DNA of 64,000 nt, taken from Rubeoparvulum massiliense (lineage in GTDB: Bacteria > Bacillota > Bacilli > Rubeoparvulales > Rubeoparvulaceae). The stretch is from NCBI RefSeq assembly GCF_001049895.1, contig NZ_CVPE01000006.1, positions 245,008 through 309,007 on the forward strand, given 5' to 3'. The position numbers and the translations under genes were made by a program. This document shows, in pieces, positions 35,406 through 44,535 of this stretch; positions within the stretch are counted from its first letter, which is position 1, and each line of letters begins with the position of its first letter. The notes under the pieces were generated by a model. The model had not been told where the DNA came from. It was given only the letters and a program-made list of their open reading frames with translations, and ran no database searches.

Positions 35406-35508
35406 ATAGGTCATTGGCTTTGCTCTATTGAGCATTACGTTTATAAAGAATTGTTATGATTCGCCCCTCTTAAGAGTAGGTGGGGATAGAAGGGTTAGGA
35501 GGGTGAAG

Positions 35509-36666
35509 GTGTTAATTCAAAGCTATGTAAAGTTACGTGATAGTGTGACCTACCTGTGGGTACGTGACGACCAGGTGATTATACGAGGTTTACAGCGATC
35601 CTTTCAGTTTCAAGGAGAGGGCGTTCAACGCGTTTTACATCCGCTCCTTCCAGAGCTAACAGGAAGAAAGCGTATAAACGAACTTGCAGAAGCTTTAGCG
35701 ATTCCTAGCGAAGAGCTACAGGAGGCAATCCAAGCATTGCTGAGCCGTAATTTGATTGAAGTAAGTCCTGAGCCCGTGGAGGCACCTACTTTTCAAGGAA
35801 TGGTCCAAAGAACCTTTCAGCATCTTGGCGTGCTACAGCAAAAACAATTGATGCAGAAAGCTCCCATCTTACTAGTGGGCAATGGATTACTATTTATGGA
35901 AGTGACCCGACATTTACAACAGATGAATTACGCAGAGGTAACAGTAATTTATCTGCTTGAAAATCAACCTGCAATCTCACTTTATCAAACCTATACAAAT
36001 ATACCAGAAGAGAATATTGAGAAGTTAATGATGGACTATACCAAGGTTTCCTCAATCCGCGTGGCCTCTACAGAAGAAGAGTGCTTTGCCATGGTAAAGC
36101 AGGAGCTAAACGGAAGAACATCTAAGCTTCTGGTGGCATTAAGGGATTATGAGGATCTTCCCTTCTTCTTAGCACTAAATCGCCTTGCCCTAGAGATGAA
36201 AACCGCCTTTTTACCAGGGTATGTGAATGGGATGGGGGGAGGCTATGGCCCCTTTGTTATTCCCCATGAGACGGCTTGCTACCAATGCTATTACACACGT
36301 TTACAGAGTAATCAGACCCATCACCTCGAAGTAGCTCAAGTGGACGCAGCTGTGGAGCAGGGCTTATTGCAAAAACCCCAACAAGACGAATATCATGGGC
36401 TGGCTATTTCCTATCTTAGTCAACGGTTGGCACTGGATATTTTTAAGTGGGTTCATTATGAGACATTATACGTGGAACCCGATGCGAATATGCATACTCT
36501 TGATATTCACCTTTTACGTCAGCCTATGGAGAAACGCCACCGTATTATGAGGGTACCACGATGCCCAACATGTCATGGACAGGATCGACCAATGGTAAAA
36601 CCTTTTATGAGTCCATATGCATATCAGGAGGAACGGGAGAAAACTGAACCAGTCTCCCAAAGATGA
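35509..36666 (+). CDS. TOMM cyclodehydratase partner protein (SagC/ocin-ThiF-like)
   Basis: This 385-residue protein has an N-terminal winged-helix peptide-recognition-like region (VLHPLLPELTGRKRINELAE, about 43-62) and a degenerate E1/ThiF-like middle domain (APILLVGNGLLFMEVTRHLQ). Two CxxC pairs, CYQC (about 257) and CPTC (about 352), would bind structural zinc. In TOMM systems this protein binds the leader and activates the YcaO partner. The start is GTG 35509, set by AGGAGG 7 bases upstream; the open frame reaches a TTG at 35428 with no good site. The short gap to the YcaO gene indicates co-expression. Confidence 0.85.
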   Translation: MLIQSYVKLRDSVTYLWVRDDQVIIRGLQRSFQFQGEGVQRVLHPLLPELTGRKRINELAEALAIPSEELQEAIQALLSRNLIEVSPEPVEAPTFQGMVQRTFQHLGVLQQKQLMQKAPILLVGNGLLFMEVTRHLQQMNYAEVTVIYLLENQPAISLYQTYTNIPEENIEKLMMDYTKVSSIRVASTEEECFAMVKQELNGRTSKLLVALRDYEDLPFFLALNRLALEMKTAFLPGYVNGMGGGYGPFVIPHETACYQCYYTRLQSNQTHHLEVAQVDAAVEQGLLQKPQQDEYHGLAISYLSQRLALDIFKWVHYETLYVEPDANMHTLDIHLLRQPMEKRHRIMRVPRCPTCHGQDRPMVKPFMSPYAYQEEREKTEPVSQR

Positions 36667-36681
36667 TGGGAGTGAAAGGGC

Positions 36682-37962
36682 TTGCTGTATCAATGTGTGG
36701 ATGAAAAAGTAGGGATTATTAAAGAAGTATTAGAGTGGCTACCTGAACCAGATGATCCAAAAATCTATGTTGCAGGTGCCTTGAGTGCTAATACTGCTTT
36801 GTTTAATCAGAAGAATGGGAATAGCATATTTAGTAGTGGAGCAGGGTTTACTCGCGATCAAGCGATTTTTTCAGCCATTGGTGAAGGAGTCGAACGGTAC
36901 TGTGGTGCTATCTATGATAAAAGCAAGCTGACCTTTGCCACTTATCTGGAGTTGGAGCGAGCAGGGGCTTCTGTGGTGCATCCGGAACAGTTTCAACTCT
37001 ATCATCGGGAGCAGTACCAAAATGCTACGTTTCCTTTTCTTCCGTTTACCACAGAGCGACGTTTACGTTGGGTGGAGGGAGTGAACTGGAAATCGGGACA
37101 ATCTGTCTATCTCCCTGCCCAGTTGGTCTATCTCCCGTATTTTGAAATGGATGAAGATTTAGTTTGGTTCTCTATTTCAACTGGGATGAGTTGTGCAGCC
37201 AGCTTTGAGGAAGCCGTATTGAAGGGAATCTATGAAGTGATAGAGCGAGATGCTTTCTCCATTCATTGGTTTAACCGCTTAGAACGTCCTGTCATCGATT
37301 TATCTTCTCACCCTCGGATTGCAGAATTGTATCAAACGACCTTTAAGATTGCTAATCTTCACTACTATTTGATGGATTATACCTTAGATCTTCCCGTTCA
37401 TACAGTCTTCGGTATGCTGGTCGACCCCCGAGGCGGGACGTTAGTCGCAGCCTCTGCTCGTACGCGCTATGAGGATGCTGTAACCAAGACCTTATTAGAA
37501 TTGGCACAGGGAAGGGTCTCATGGAAGCGAGATTTTGTCCAAGGAATCGATCGGACATTTGCTGATGACTATAGTGATTTTAAGGATTTCCAAGACCATG
37601 TGGAGTTTTATACGAAACGAGAACGCTGTGAGTTGATCCAATTTGCCTATGGATGCACAGACAGAGTCATGATTCCTCATGAAGAAGCCTGTTCCATCAA
37701 AGAGGATTTAACCATGGTCGTCCAGCATTTAGAAGCACGTGGCTATTCTCTTTATGTGGTTGATTTAACAACACCAGATATTGCCGAGTTAGGGCTACAT
37801 GTGGTGAGAGTGATCATTCCAGGGATGACGGAGATTACCAATGATCATTGTAGACCTCGTGCTGGATCGCAACGTATTTATGATCTACCTGTTGAGTTGG
37901 GTCTACGGGAGCAACCTATCACATTTGCTACCCTGAATCCTGTACCTCATCCATTCCCATAA
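36682..37962 (+). CDS. YcaO-domain azoline-forming cyclodehydratase (SagD-like)
   Basis: This 426-residue protein has the ATP-binding motifs of YcaO enzymes: GAGFTRDQAIFSAIGEGVER (about 53-72), SFEEAVLKGIYEVIERDAFS (about 174-193) and the later DHCRPRAGSQR. It ends in PHPFP, matching the C-terminal PxPxP motif typical of azoline-forming cyclodehydratases. It would phosphorylate backbone amides and cyclise Cys, Ser or Thr of the precursor. The start is TTG with GGGAG about 9 bases upstream. Separate C and D proteins place it with streptolysin S-type systems. Confidence 0.93.
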   Translation: MLYQCVDEKVGIIKEVLEWLPEPDDPKIYVAGALSANTALFNQKNGNSIFSSGAGFTRDQAIFSAIGEGVERYCGAIYDKSKLTFATYLELERAGASVVHPEQFQLYHREQYQNATFPFLPFTTERRLRWVEGVNWKSGQSVYLPAQLVYLPYFEMDEDLVWFSISTGMSCAASFEEAVLKGIYEVIERDAFSIHWFNRLERPVIDLSSHPRIAELYQTTFKIANLHYYLMDYTLDLPVHTVFGMLVDPRGGTLVAASARTRYEDAVTKTLLELAQGRVSWKRDFVQGIDRTFADDYSDFKDFQDHVEFYTKRERCELIQFAYGCTDRVMIPHEEACSIKEDLTMVVQHLEARGYSLYVVDLTTPDIAELGLHVVRVIIPGMTEITNDHCRPRAGSQRIYDLPVELGLREQPITFATLNPVPHPFP

Positions 37963-37977
37963 AAAGGAGGTGTCATA

Positions 37978-38847
37978 ATGGCAGAAATCACCGAGTTGGA
38001 AATATTGGCGAAGAAGATTGATCGTGAGATGCTAGATACCCATTATTTATATGAGGAATACCACCTCCATAGTAAGCTCACGCCTACTACAGCGAAGGCA
38101 CTAGCTCGAAAGATTAGTAGTGTCTTTGCTGATCCCAATTTTGTGAAAGCTTCAAAGCAAGCATTTAAAAGCTATATTAGTGCTGATTCTATCAGGCTTC
38201 CAAGTATAGAGCGGACACTAACGGGCTTAGATCAGGCTCTCCTCAAACGAGAGACAACACGTGCTTTTATGGCGAAGCCATTGGAGTTGGAGGAGATATC
38301 ATTACTCCTCCGTACAAGTTTTGGGATCACTGGTCAATTAGGAATGGATGACCCTCTTTATACTCGCTCATATCCTTCAGCAGGTGGTTTATACCCCATT
38401 GACTGTTATGTGATCTCCCAATACGAGATGGACCTGGTGCCTGCAGGAGTCTATCACTACGATGTGAAGGGTCACCGTCTTGAATGCCTACAACGAGGTG
38501 ATGTTTCTAAGGAGATTCCCAGCTTAACCAACTACACTAAAGAGGTGGAAAATGCTGCACTCCTCATTCTCATGACTGCAACATTTCCACGTCTTTCCTA
38601 TAAATATGGGGAGCGTGGTTATCGTTTTGCGCTACTTGAAGCAGGTCATATGGCTCAGAATCTTTATTTATCAGCGACTGCTCTAGATATAGGCTGTATG
38701 GCATTAGGTGGTTTCTATGATGATGGTTGTAATCAATTACTTGATGTGGATGGGATTAACGAATCTGTTATCTATATGCTGGCAGTTGGTCATAAGGAGC
38801 AGTGTACGAACCAACGCGTGATTCTACACAAAGGAGTTGACGAGTGA
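37978..38847 (+). CDS. SagB-type FMN-dependent azoline dehydrogenase
   Basis: This 289-residue protein of the nitroreductase fold has KRETTRAFM (about 89-97), SYPSAGGLYPIDCYVIS (about 137-153) and ERGYRFALLEAGHMAQNLYL, with IGCMALGGFYDD near the C-terminus. It would oxidise azolines to aromatic thiazoles and oxazoles with FMN. An excellent AAAAAGGAGG site precedes the ATG. The stop overlaps the next start (GTGATG), so translation is coupled. Confidence 0.93.
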   Translation: MAEITELEILAKKIDREMLDTHYLYEEYHLHSKLTPTTAKALARKISSVFADPNFVKASKQAFKSYISADSIRLPSIERTLTGLDQALLKRETTRAFMAKPLELEEISLLLRTSFGITGQLGMDDPLYTRSYPSAGGLYPIDCYVISQYEMDLVPAGVYHYDVKGHRLECLQRGDVSKEIPSLTNYTKEVENAALLILMTATFPRLSYKYGERGYRFALLEAGHMAQNLYLSATALDIGCMALGGFYDDGCNQLLDVDGINESVIYMLAVGHKEQCTNQRVILHKGVDE

Positions 38848-40118
38848 TGGGTTCCCTTCAGTATCAATACCTTTCCTCGCAAGTCCCTCATGTGTATTGG
38901 AAGGAAGATGAAGGGATTGAATTGCCAAAGTGTTTCATCTTTTTCGCCATTGGTACGCGGGATGAGCAGCGAGATGAAGCAGGAATTAGTCATTTTATAG
39001 AACATCTTTTGCTTCAAACTGATCAGGAGGGTATTCCTCTTGAGCAATACTTGCTTCAGCAGGGCTGCCTGTTTGAAGCGCGTACCACACGAGATTATAC
39101 GATTTTCTTATTTAAGGGAGAGGTAGATGCACTGAAGCGTGGCTTATCAGCCTTTTTTAAGGGGCTACAAAACTTTCCAAATCATGTCCATCATTTTGAG
39201 GAAGAACGTAAGAGCATTCAAGAGGAGATGATGACAAGGTTCAAGCAGCCCCAATGGATTTTTAGCGAGCAAGCCTTTCAAGCAGCCTGGCATGGGCATT
39301 CCCTAGCCAATTCGATTTTGGGGTCACAGGCTCAACTGCAACAGCTTAGCATGGAGAAGATTGCCTCTTTTTTTCGGCGTGAATATGGAAATGGGAAGAT
39401 GGCATTGAGTAGCTATGGAATAGACACCGCCTGGCTTGAGGAATTGATCAGTGGATGGCAGTCAGATGAGGACAAGGGTGATCAAGTAGATCAGAGCGAA
39501 GGATTCAGGCTTACACCACAGCGGATCATTACACCCCATGATCGGTTTGGTCTTACTCTTGCCTTTCCTACAATGATTGGAACTCGTCAGGATATCGAGC
39601 GTATCAATCTTTCACTATTAACTATTTTACTTGGCGCTGATCCATATCAATCCTTTATTCATCCCTTTCGCCAGCAAGGTCTTGTTTATGAACACTTTAC
39701 ATACTGCCAATTTCATCGCCAAGAAGCTACGGTTCTCATCAACATGCTTTTTTCACAGCAGGAAGCTCCGTTAGTGTTACATATGCTCTATCGACAATTG
39801 AAGCAGATTGCAGGAACTGTTTTTGCCCAGCAAGATTTAACACGGGCGCAACTTTTCCTACGGGAGCATATTGCAAGTCAGAAGAAGGAGTTGGAACGAA
39901 TCCTCTTTCAAGAGGGAGAAAAATTACTCTTCCGCCAAACCGTTGATGCACCAACGCTGGAGGAGGTTATTCAATTAACTATGAAGAGTAATGTTGAGCA
40001 GTTATCCGCCAATTTTTCCACGCTTATCAAGCATACAGGAATTAGTGCATTTGGATCCTGGTCAGATGATGACCTAGCGGCATTGCAGATGGTTGGAGAA
40101 GGGAGCGTATGCAGATGA
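38844..40118 (+). CDS. M16-family zinc metallopeptidase, likely TOMM leader protease
   Basis: This 424-residue protein has the inverted zinc motif HFIEH at residues 50-54 and the downstream Glu-rich helix FEEERKSIQEEM (about 118-129) that supplies the third ligand. The length matches a single two-domain M16B subunit (YmfF/YmfH or AlbE/AlbF-like). Streptolysin-type clusters usually carry a CAAX-type SagE here, so this protein is the best candidate to remove the leader. The start may be GTG 38844 or ATG 38847, and the 3' end overlaps the ABC ATPase gene by 10 bases. Confidence 0.85.
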   Translation: MMGSLQYQYLSSQVPHVYWKEDEGIELPKCFIFFAIGTRDEQRDEAGISHFIEHLLLQTDQEGIPLEQYLLQQGCLFEARTTRDYTIFLFKGEVDALKRGLSAFFKGLQNFPNHVHHFEEERKSIQEEMMTRFKQPQWIFSEQAFQAAWHGHSLANSILGSQAQLQQLSMEKIASFFRREYGNGKMALSSYGIDTAWLEELISGWQSDEDKGDQVDQSEGFRLTPQRIITPHDRFGLTLAFPTMIGTRQDIERINLSLLTILLGADPYQSFIHPFRQQGLVYEHFTYCQFHRQEATVLINMLFSQQEAPLVLHMLYRQLKQIAGTVFAQQDLTRAQLFLREHIASQKKELERILFQEGEKLLFRQTVDAPTLEEVIQLTMKSNVEQLSANFSTLIKHTGISAFGSWSDDDLAALQMVGEGSVCR

Positions 40119-41050
40119 CAGCAATTATTCAGCTTGAGCATGTAACAAAACATTATCAAAACCGTGTGGTGATTCCTGATCTTTCATTGCAGGTCCAACG
40201 CAATGAAATTTTTGGCTTGTTAGGACCGAATGGTGCTGGAAAGACCACTACACTGGAGATGATCGAAGGCTTACGCCATTATGATCAAGGTAGGATCCAA
40301 GTATGTGGTTTTGAAGTGGCCCATGAAGGGGAGGAAGTGAAGCGGAGAATTGGTATCCAATTACAATCAACGGCGCTTTTCCCCAACTTGAACCTGCTGG
40401 AGATGCTTGATCTATACGCACTTTTCTACAATATGAGCTATACATCTCGGGAGTTGGAAGCCCAATTGGAGAAGTTTGGCCTGCTCGAGAAGCGTAAGTC
40501 CTTTATTAAGCAGCTCTCCGGTGGTCAGAAGCAACGATTCTCTTTGGCTTTGGCTTTGATTAATCAGCCAGAGATTCTCTTTCTTGATGAGCCTAGTACA
40601 GGCTTGGATCCAAGCTCTCGTCGTGATTTATGGAACTTGATTCGACAGTTGAAGGATGAAGGGCTTACCATTCTTCTTACCACCCATTATATGGAGGAGG
40701 CGGAGTTCCTTTGTGATCGCATCGGTTTAATGGTGGATGGTCAACTCAAGATGATCGGTACCGTGGAGGAGATTGTGAATCAGGCTAATTTAGAGGCGAA
40801 GCTGGTTGTACCTAAGGCCAATATGACGAGAGAAGTTCTACAACAGATGCCAGCGGTCTCTAAGGTCATTGATGAGGGTCATCAGTGGAGTGTTATGAGT
40901 AGCCATGGATCTACTACGATGGCAGCATTACACCAGTATTATGCTCAGCAAGGTCAAGGCTCCCCAGCCATCTCGTTGCTGGTACCCAATCTGGAGGACG
41001 CATTTATTCAAATGACAGGGAGGCGTTTACGGCATGAAGAAGCAGTCTAA
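40109..41050 (+). CDS. ABC exporter ATP-binding protein
   Basis: This 313-residue ATPase has Walker A GPNGAGKTT (about residues 38-46), signature LSGGQKQRFSLAL, Walker B ILFLDEPSTGLDP and the switch His in LLTTHYMEEAE. It has the DrrA/CcmA-type form with a C-terminal regulatory extension. It starts within the M16 gene and overlaps the permease gene by 17 bases. It powers export of the modified peptide and possibly self-protection (context inference). Confidence 0.92.
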   Translation: MQMTAIIQLEHVTKHYQNRVVIPDLSLQVQRNEIFGLLGPNGAGKTTTLEMIEGLRHYDQGRIQVCGFEVAHEGEEVKRRIGIQLQSTALFPNLNLLEMLDLYALFYNMSYTSRELEAQLEKFGLLEKRKSFIKQLSGGQKQRFSLALALINQPEILFLDEPSTGLDPSSRRDLWNLIRQLKDEGLTILLTTHYMEEAEFLCDRIGLMVDGQLKMIGTVEEIVNQANLEAKLVVPKANMTREVLQQMPAVSKVIDEGHQWSVMSSHGSTTMAALHQYYAQQGQGSPAISLLVPNLEDAFIQMTGRRLRHEEAV

Positions 41051-41819
41051 GCTGATTGCCCTCAACTTTAAAATGATCTTGCGTAATCGCCAATTTACGA
41101 TTATGTCCTTTCTCTTTCCTGTGGTGATGATGGTTTTAATGGGAATCGCTGGCGATGGGCAGTCTCGTGATGAGATGAGCTATATGTCGTATATCACGCC
41201 AGGGATCCTTGGGATGTGTATCGCAGCAACGGGGTTGATTGGTCTGCCCATTATGATGGTTAGTTTTCGTGAGCAGGAGATTTTGAAGCGTATTTTTGCC
41301 ACCCCCTTTTCTGTGCAAAGCTATTTAGGTAGTGTGCTTGTGGCGAAGCTGTTTATTATCATGATTCAACTAAGCTTTGTGTTACTTATTGGTATTTTCA
41401 TATTTGATGTACATTTTTATTGGAGCTGGCAAGCGGGACTTATTTGCGGTGCACTTTTATTATTTGGCTCATTAGCTGTTTTAGCGACAGGCTTACTGGT
41501 GAGTAATTTTCTCCCTAATAGCCAAGCTGCTTCAGCAGTAGGTAATATGATGAATTTACTTTTTGTTTTTTTGAGTGGCGGTTTTTTTCCAACGGAGACC
41601 TGGCCCAGCTTTCTGCAGCCTGTGATCACGGTGATCCCGCTAACGCCTATTATCAACGGTGTTCGAGAATTACTAGTCTTTAACCAAGGAATCAGCGATG
41701 TGTTTATCCAATATGCCATTGTACTAGGAGTAGAGATCTTCTTATTTCTATTCATTGCGAGCAAGACATTTAATTGGGATCGCCCTTCATTATTAAAGAA
41801 GGGACTGGCGAAGAACTAG
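41034..41819 (+). CDS. ABC-2 type exporter permease
   Basis: This 261-residue protein has six membrane segments and ABC-2 family features: FLFPVVMMVLMG near the N-terminus, YITPGILGMCIAATGLIGLP, a REQEILKRIFATP coupling region and FLSGGFFPTETWP. With the preceding ATPase it forms the exporter of the TOMM product. No dedicated immunity gene was found, so the exporter may provide immunity. Confidence 0.9.
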   Translation: MKKQSKLIALNFKMILRNRQFTIMSFLFPVVMMVLMGIAGDGQSRDEMSYMSYITPGILGMCIAATGLIGLPIMMVSFREQEILKRIFATPFSVQSYLGSVLVAKLFIIMIQLSFVLLIGIFIFDVHFYWSWQAGLICGALLLFGSLAVLATGLLVSNFLPNSQAASAVGNMMNLLFVFLSGGFFPTETWPSFLQPVITVIPLTPIINGVRELLVFNQGISDVFIQYAIVLGVEIFLFLFIASKTFNWDRPSLLKKGLAKN

Positions 41820-41890
41820 AACGAGAATTGAGGAGCGAGAATTTAAAAAACAGAATGTGATAAGTAATAATTGAGAAGTAGAATCAACAT

Positions 41891-41932
41891 AAAAGCAGCG
41901 ATAAGGTGGGACCTTTATCGCTGCTTTTATGT
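41891..41932. terminator. Bidirectional terminator closing the TOMM operon
   Basis: AAAAGCAGCGATAA and TTATCGCTGCTTTT form a perfect 14-bp stem with a 10-base loop. A and T tracts on both sides fit use by the TOMM operon (+) and the convergent secreted-protein gene (-). Confidence 0.88.
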
Positions 41933-41935
41933 TTT

Positions 41936-41982
41936 ATGGAATAGCCAAGAACATTCATGGCTTAAGCCCTGAGAGGTTCAAA
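41936..41982. repeat. Solo IS605-type end fragment
   Basis: TATGGAATAGCCAAGAACAT matches the left flank of the IS605 remnant at 61534 (TATGAAATAGCTGAGAACAC). GCCCTGAGAGGTTCAA matches its right end at 62477-62494 (GCCATGAGAGGTTCAA). It looks like a left end joined to a right end with nothing between. Confidence 0.45.
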
Positions 41983-41991
41983 AGTATTTCG

Positions 41992-42936
41992 TTATTTGTC
42001 TCCTTGATCTAGCAATTCAGGTAAGGTTGATACCGCTTCGATATTGATCAAATGGAAGGAAGAATCCTCAGGGCTCCATTTCCAGGTACTAATTAGATAG
42101 CCTACGCCATTGGCATGATAGATGGCACTGATGCTTTGGATGCCTTGTAGTTCCATGATCCCATCATTATCAATATCAATAGGGGTGACTTTACCATAGG
42201 GGTCAATCATGACCACATCTTGTGGTTTGGCTTGCAGGACCTTTCCATTGTCATAGATGCCCGCTTCATCATATTGTTCTTTGTTTTCAGTAATGGGTAA
42301 TTGCATGACACGATTTAGATCATAGTTATAGAGCTTCAATTGATAATTATCGAGAAAACGGAAATCCATCTTAGGTGCATTCATTTCATTGGAGAAGGTG
42401 AGCTTCAGTTGGTTGTCTTGGAGCTGATATAGCAGATAATTTACAATTCCACCACTACCACCTGTAGGTGCTTCCACAAGAATACCTTGCTGTTTTCCAT
42501 TTGCTACATGAACCAGGGTGAAGGTCGGTTCATAGCCCTCATTGGCATCCTCTGGTAGTGCTTGAACGATGGTGCTTCCATCCTTTGGGTTTTGAGCGAC
42601 AATGGTTAAGTTGGTATAGTAGATCTGTGATTCAGGAAATTGTTGACCTAGGAGCATGATGGTCCAGATATCACCATCAGCACTCAATACTCCTTCTTGC
42701 TGGTGAAGAATCACCAGCTTATCAGATAATTGATATTGCTTGATAATCTTTGCATCTTTAAAGTATGGACTGGATTGATTGGACTGGTTGGATTGATTAG
42801 AGCTTACTTCTATACTGGGCTTTGTTTGCTGCTCAGCATGAATATCCAGTGTAGGTAGGCTGGCAAAGCAGATTGCCCCAGTTAATAGTGCGATACCTGC
42901 CAGGGACGCACCTTTTTTTCGTTTCTTTTTATCCAT
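41992..42936 (-). CDS. Secreted protein of unknown function with acidic-repeat-like motif
   Basis: This 314-residue protein has a strongly basic N-terminus (MDKKKRKKG), a signal peptide and a low-complexity NQSNQSNQSS stretch, then a beta-rich extracellular domain. DIDNDGIMELQGI (about residue 260) resembles the calcium-binding turn of VCBS/FG-GAP repeats. The ATG at 42936 fits AAAGG better than the one at 42945. It is divergent from a lipoprotein with similar motifs, so the pair may share a role. Confidence 0.6.
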   Translation of the reverse strand: MDKKKRKKGASLAGIALLTGAICFASLPTLDIHAEQQTKPSIEVSSNQSNQSNQSSPYFKDAKIIKQYQLSDKLVILHQQEGVLSADGDIWTIMLLGQQFPESQIYYTNLTIVAQNPKDGSTIVQALPEDANEGYEPTFTLVHVANGKQQGILVEAPTGGSGGIVNYLLYQLQDNQLKLTFSNEMNAPKMDFRFLDNYQLKLYNYDLNRVMQLPITENKEQYDEAGIYDNGKVLQAKPQDVVMIDPYGKVTPIDIDNDGIMELQGIQSISAIYHANGVGYLISTWKWSPEDSSFHLINIEAVSTLPELLDQGDK

Positions 42937-43079
42937 TGAAATCATCCTTTCAGATTAATGTTTTTAGGTTTGAAGTCGTCATCACTCTAGCCATTTCCTA
43001 GCTTAGCTAATTGGACCCGAAGAGAAGTATCAAAAGAGTAACAACAAATTGCGAAGGTTGTTACCTTTTCGTCACTTTT

Positions 43080-43107
43080 TTGAGCCCAAGCTGTACTAGA
43101 GTATAAG
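43080..43107 (+). promoter_or_regulatory. Candidate promoter of the lipoprotein/two-component operon
   Basis: TTGAGC (43080-43085), a 16-base spacer and TATAAG (43102-43107) lie about 45 bases before the ATG at 43152. Confidence 0.45.
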
Positions 43108-43151
43108 TATGCAAGACTCAGTGAATATTCCATGAAGAAAGGTGAATTGGA

Positions 43152-44510
43152 ATGGGGTATTGGATAAAACCCTTCATTGCATGTACACTTCTGCTCACAT
43201 TGGTTGGTTGTAGCAACGAGAATCTCATGAATCCTGTGAGCCTCATCCATGCTCCTACCTTGCCCAATCAGGAAGCAAAAGTCCGTGAGGCAGTACAAGC
43301 TTCATTGCCACATGGCTCCCGACTCATTGTGCCACGACGGGCAAACCAATTAAGTGCCATTCATTTTATCTGCTGCAATGACGAGGAAACGAAGGATGCA
43401 GTCGCCTTTTTTAAAGAGAATACATCGCAAATGGGACTGATCCTCTTACGGGAGCAGAATGATGGAACTTGGCAAGCTCTCAGCCAATATCCACTTAACG
43501 GTGTCGAGGTCAATGATGCGATCTTTCAGGACGTGACCGGTGACGGACGTCCTGAAATGATCATCGGTACTACCTATGATAGTACATCCAGTGCCTATCT
43601 ATCTGTTCTTCAATATGAAGATGATGAATGGCAGTTATTATTGGAAGGCAGCTATGATGAGTTGGTGATTACAGACTTAAATCAGGATCAACTCAATGAA
43701 CTCTATTTGTTTAATTTATGGCGGAATGAATCGTTCACTGCTACCATGTATCAATTTGGGGAAAAGGATCAACAGCTCGAAGTAACTTCTCGACTAGAAC
43801 TCGATCCCTATGTGAATGGCATGGAAGATCCTATTTTAGCGGGACAATTCACTGCGGAGCAACCTGCGATTTTTCTTGACTTAGGAGTAGGTGCCCATTC
43901 AGCGGTGACGACGGTGCTTGGACTTAAGGATGGTCAACTGGTGGATTTAATCGATGGGGATAAGCCTGAACAAGATCAATATGTAAACACACTGAAGCCC
44001 CATTATTTGCCTAGCATGGATATTAATCATGATGGGATTGTTGAAGTGGCAACTTGTTCTGAGGCTGTTGGTAGTGAAGGCCTCTCTTATGCAGAGATGC
44101 CCTTCATCGAAAATTGGGGTGCATGGGATCAAAAGACGAAGTCCTTTAAGACCGTAGCTCAGAGCTATAGTCATTATGGAGCCAAGCTACGCTTCATTTT
44201 TCCAGAACGCTTGATCAAACAGCTTACCATCAAGGAAAAGGCTTTGTCCCAAGAAGACTGGCAGATTCAGTTCTATGCCATCACGGAAGACCAACATGTA
44301 GGAGAAGAGCTTTTCTCTCTCTACACGCTTCACAAAGACCAATTAGACCAATTCGAAAAAGCATGGCAAGCCAAAGGCTTGGAATTCTTATTATTAGCAG
44401 AAGAAGAGGAAATATGCTATCTCGCTGTCCGCTATCCTCAAGCGAATGGCACTCATTACATGTTATCTGATGAAGAGATCAAGGCTGGATTCCAAATCCT
44501 CCAATATTAG
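43152..44510 (+). CDS. Lipoprotein with VCBS/FG-GAP-like motifs, upstream of a two-component system
   Basis: This 452-residue lipoprotein has the lipobox TLVGC (about residues 16-20) and Asp-rich loops DVTGDGRPEMIIG (about 134-146), DLNQDQLNELYLF and DINHDGIVEVAT, typical of beta-propeller repeats. It is located outside the membrane. It lies 25 bases upstream of a response regulator gene and is probably co-transcribed with regulator and kinase, so a role in sensing or as an accessory is suggested. AAGGTG precedes the ATG. Confidence 0.65.
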   Translation: MGYWIKPFIACTLLLTLVGCSNENLMNPVSLIHAPTLPNQEAKVREAVQASLPHGSRLIVPRRANQLSAIHFICCNDEETKDAVAFFKENTSQMGLILLREQNDGTWQALSQYPLNGVEVNDAIFQDVTGDGRPEMIIGTTYDSTSSAYLSVLQYEDDEWQLLLEGSYDELVITDLNQDQLNELYLFNLWRNESFTATMYQFGEKDQQLEVTSRLELDPYVNGMEDPILAGQFTAEQPAIFLDLGVGAHSAVTTVLGLKDGQLVDLIDGDKPEQDQYVNTLKPHYLPSMDINHDGIVEVATCSEAVGSEGLSYAEMPFIENWGAWDQKTKSFKTVAQSYSHYGAKLRFIFPERLIKQLTIKEKALSQEDWQIQFYAITEDQHVGEELFSLYTLHKDQLDQFEKAWQAKGLEFLLLAEEEEICYLAVRYPQANGTHYMLSDEEIKAGFQILQY

Positions 44511-44535
44511 TGGAGATGGAAAGGAGGGAAAACCG

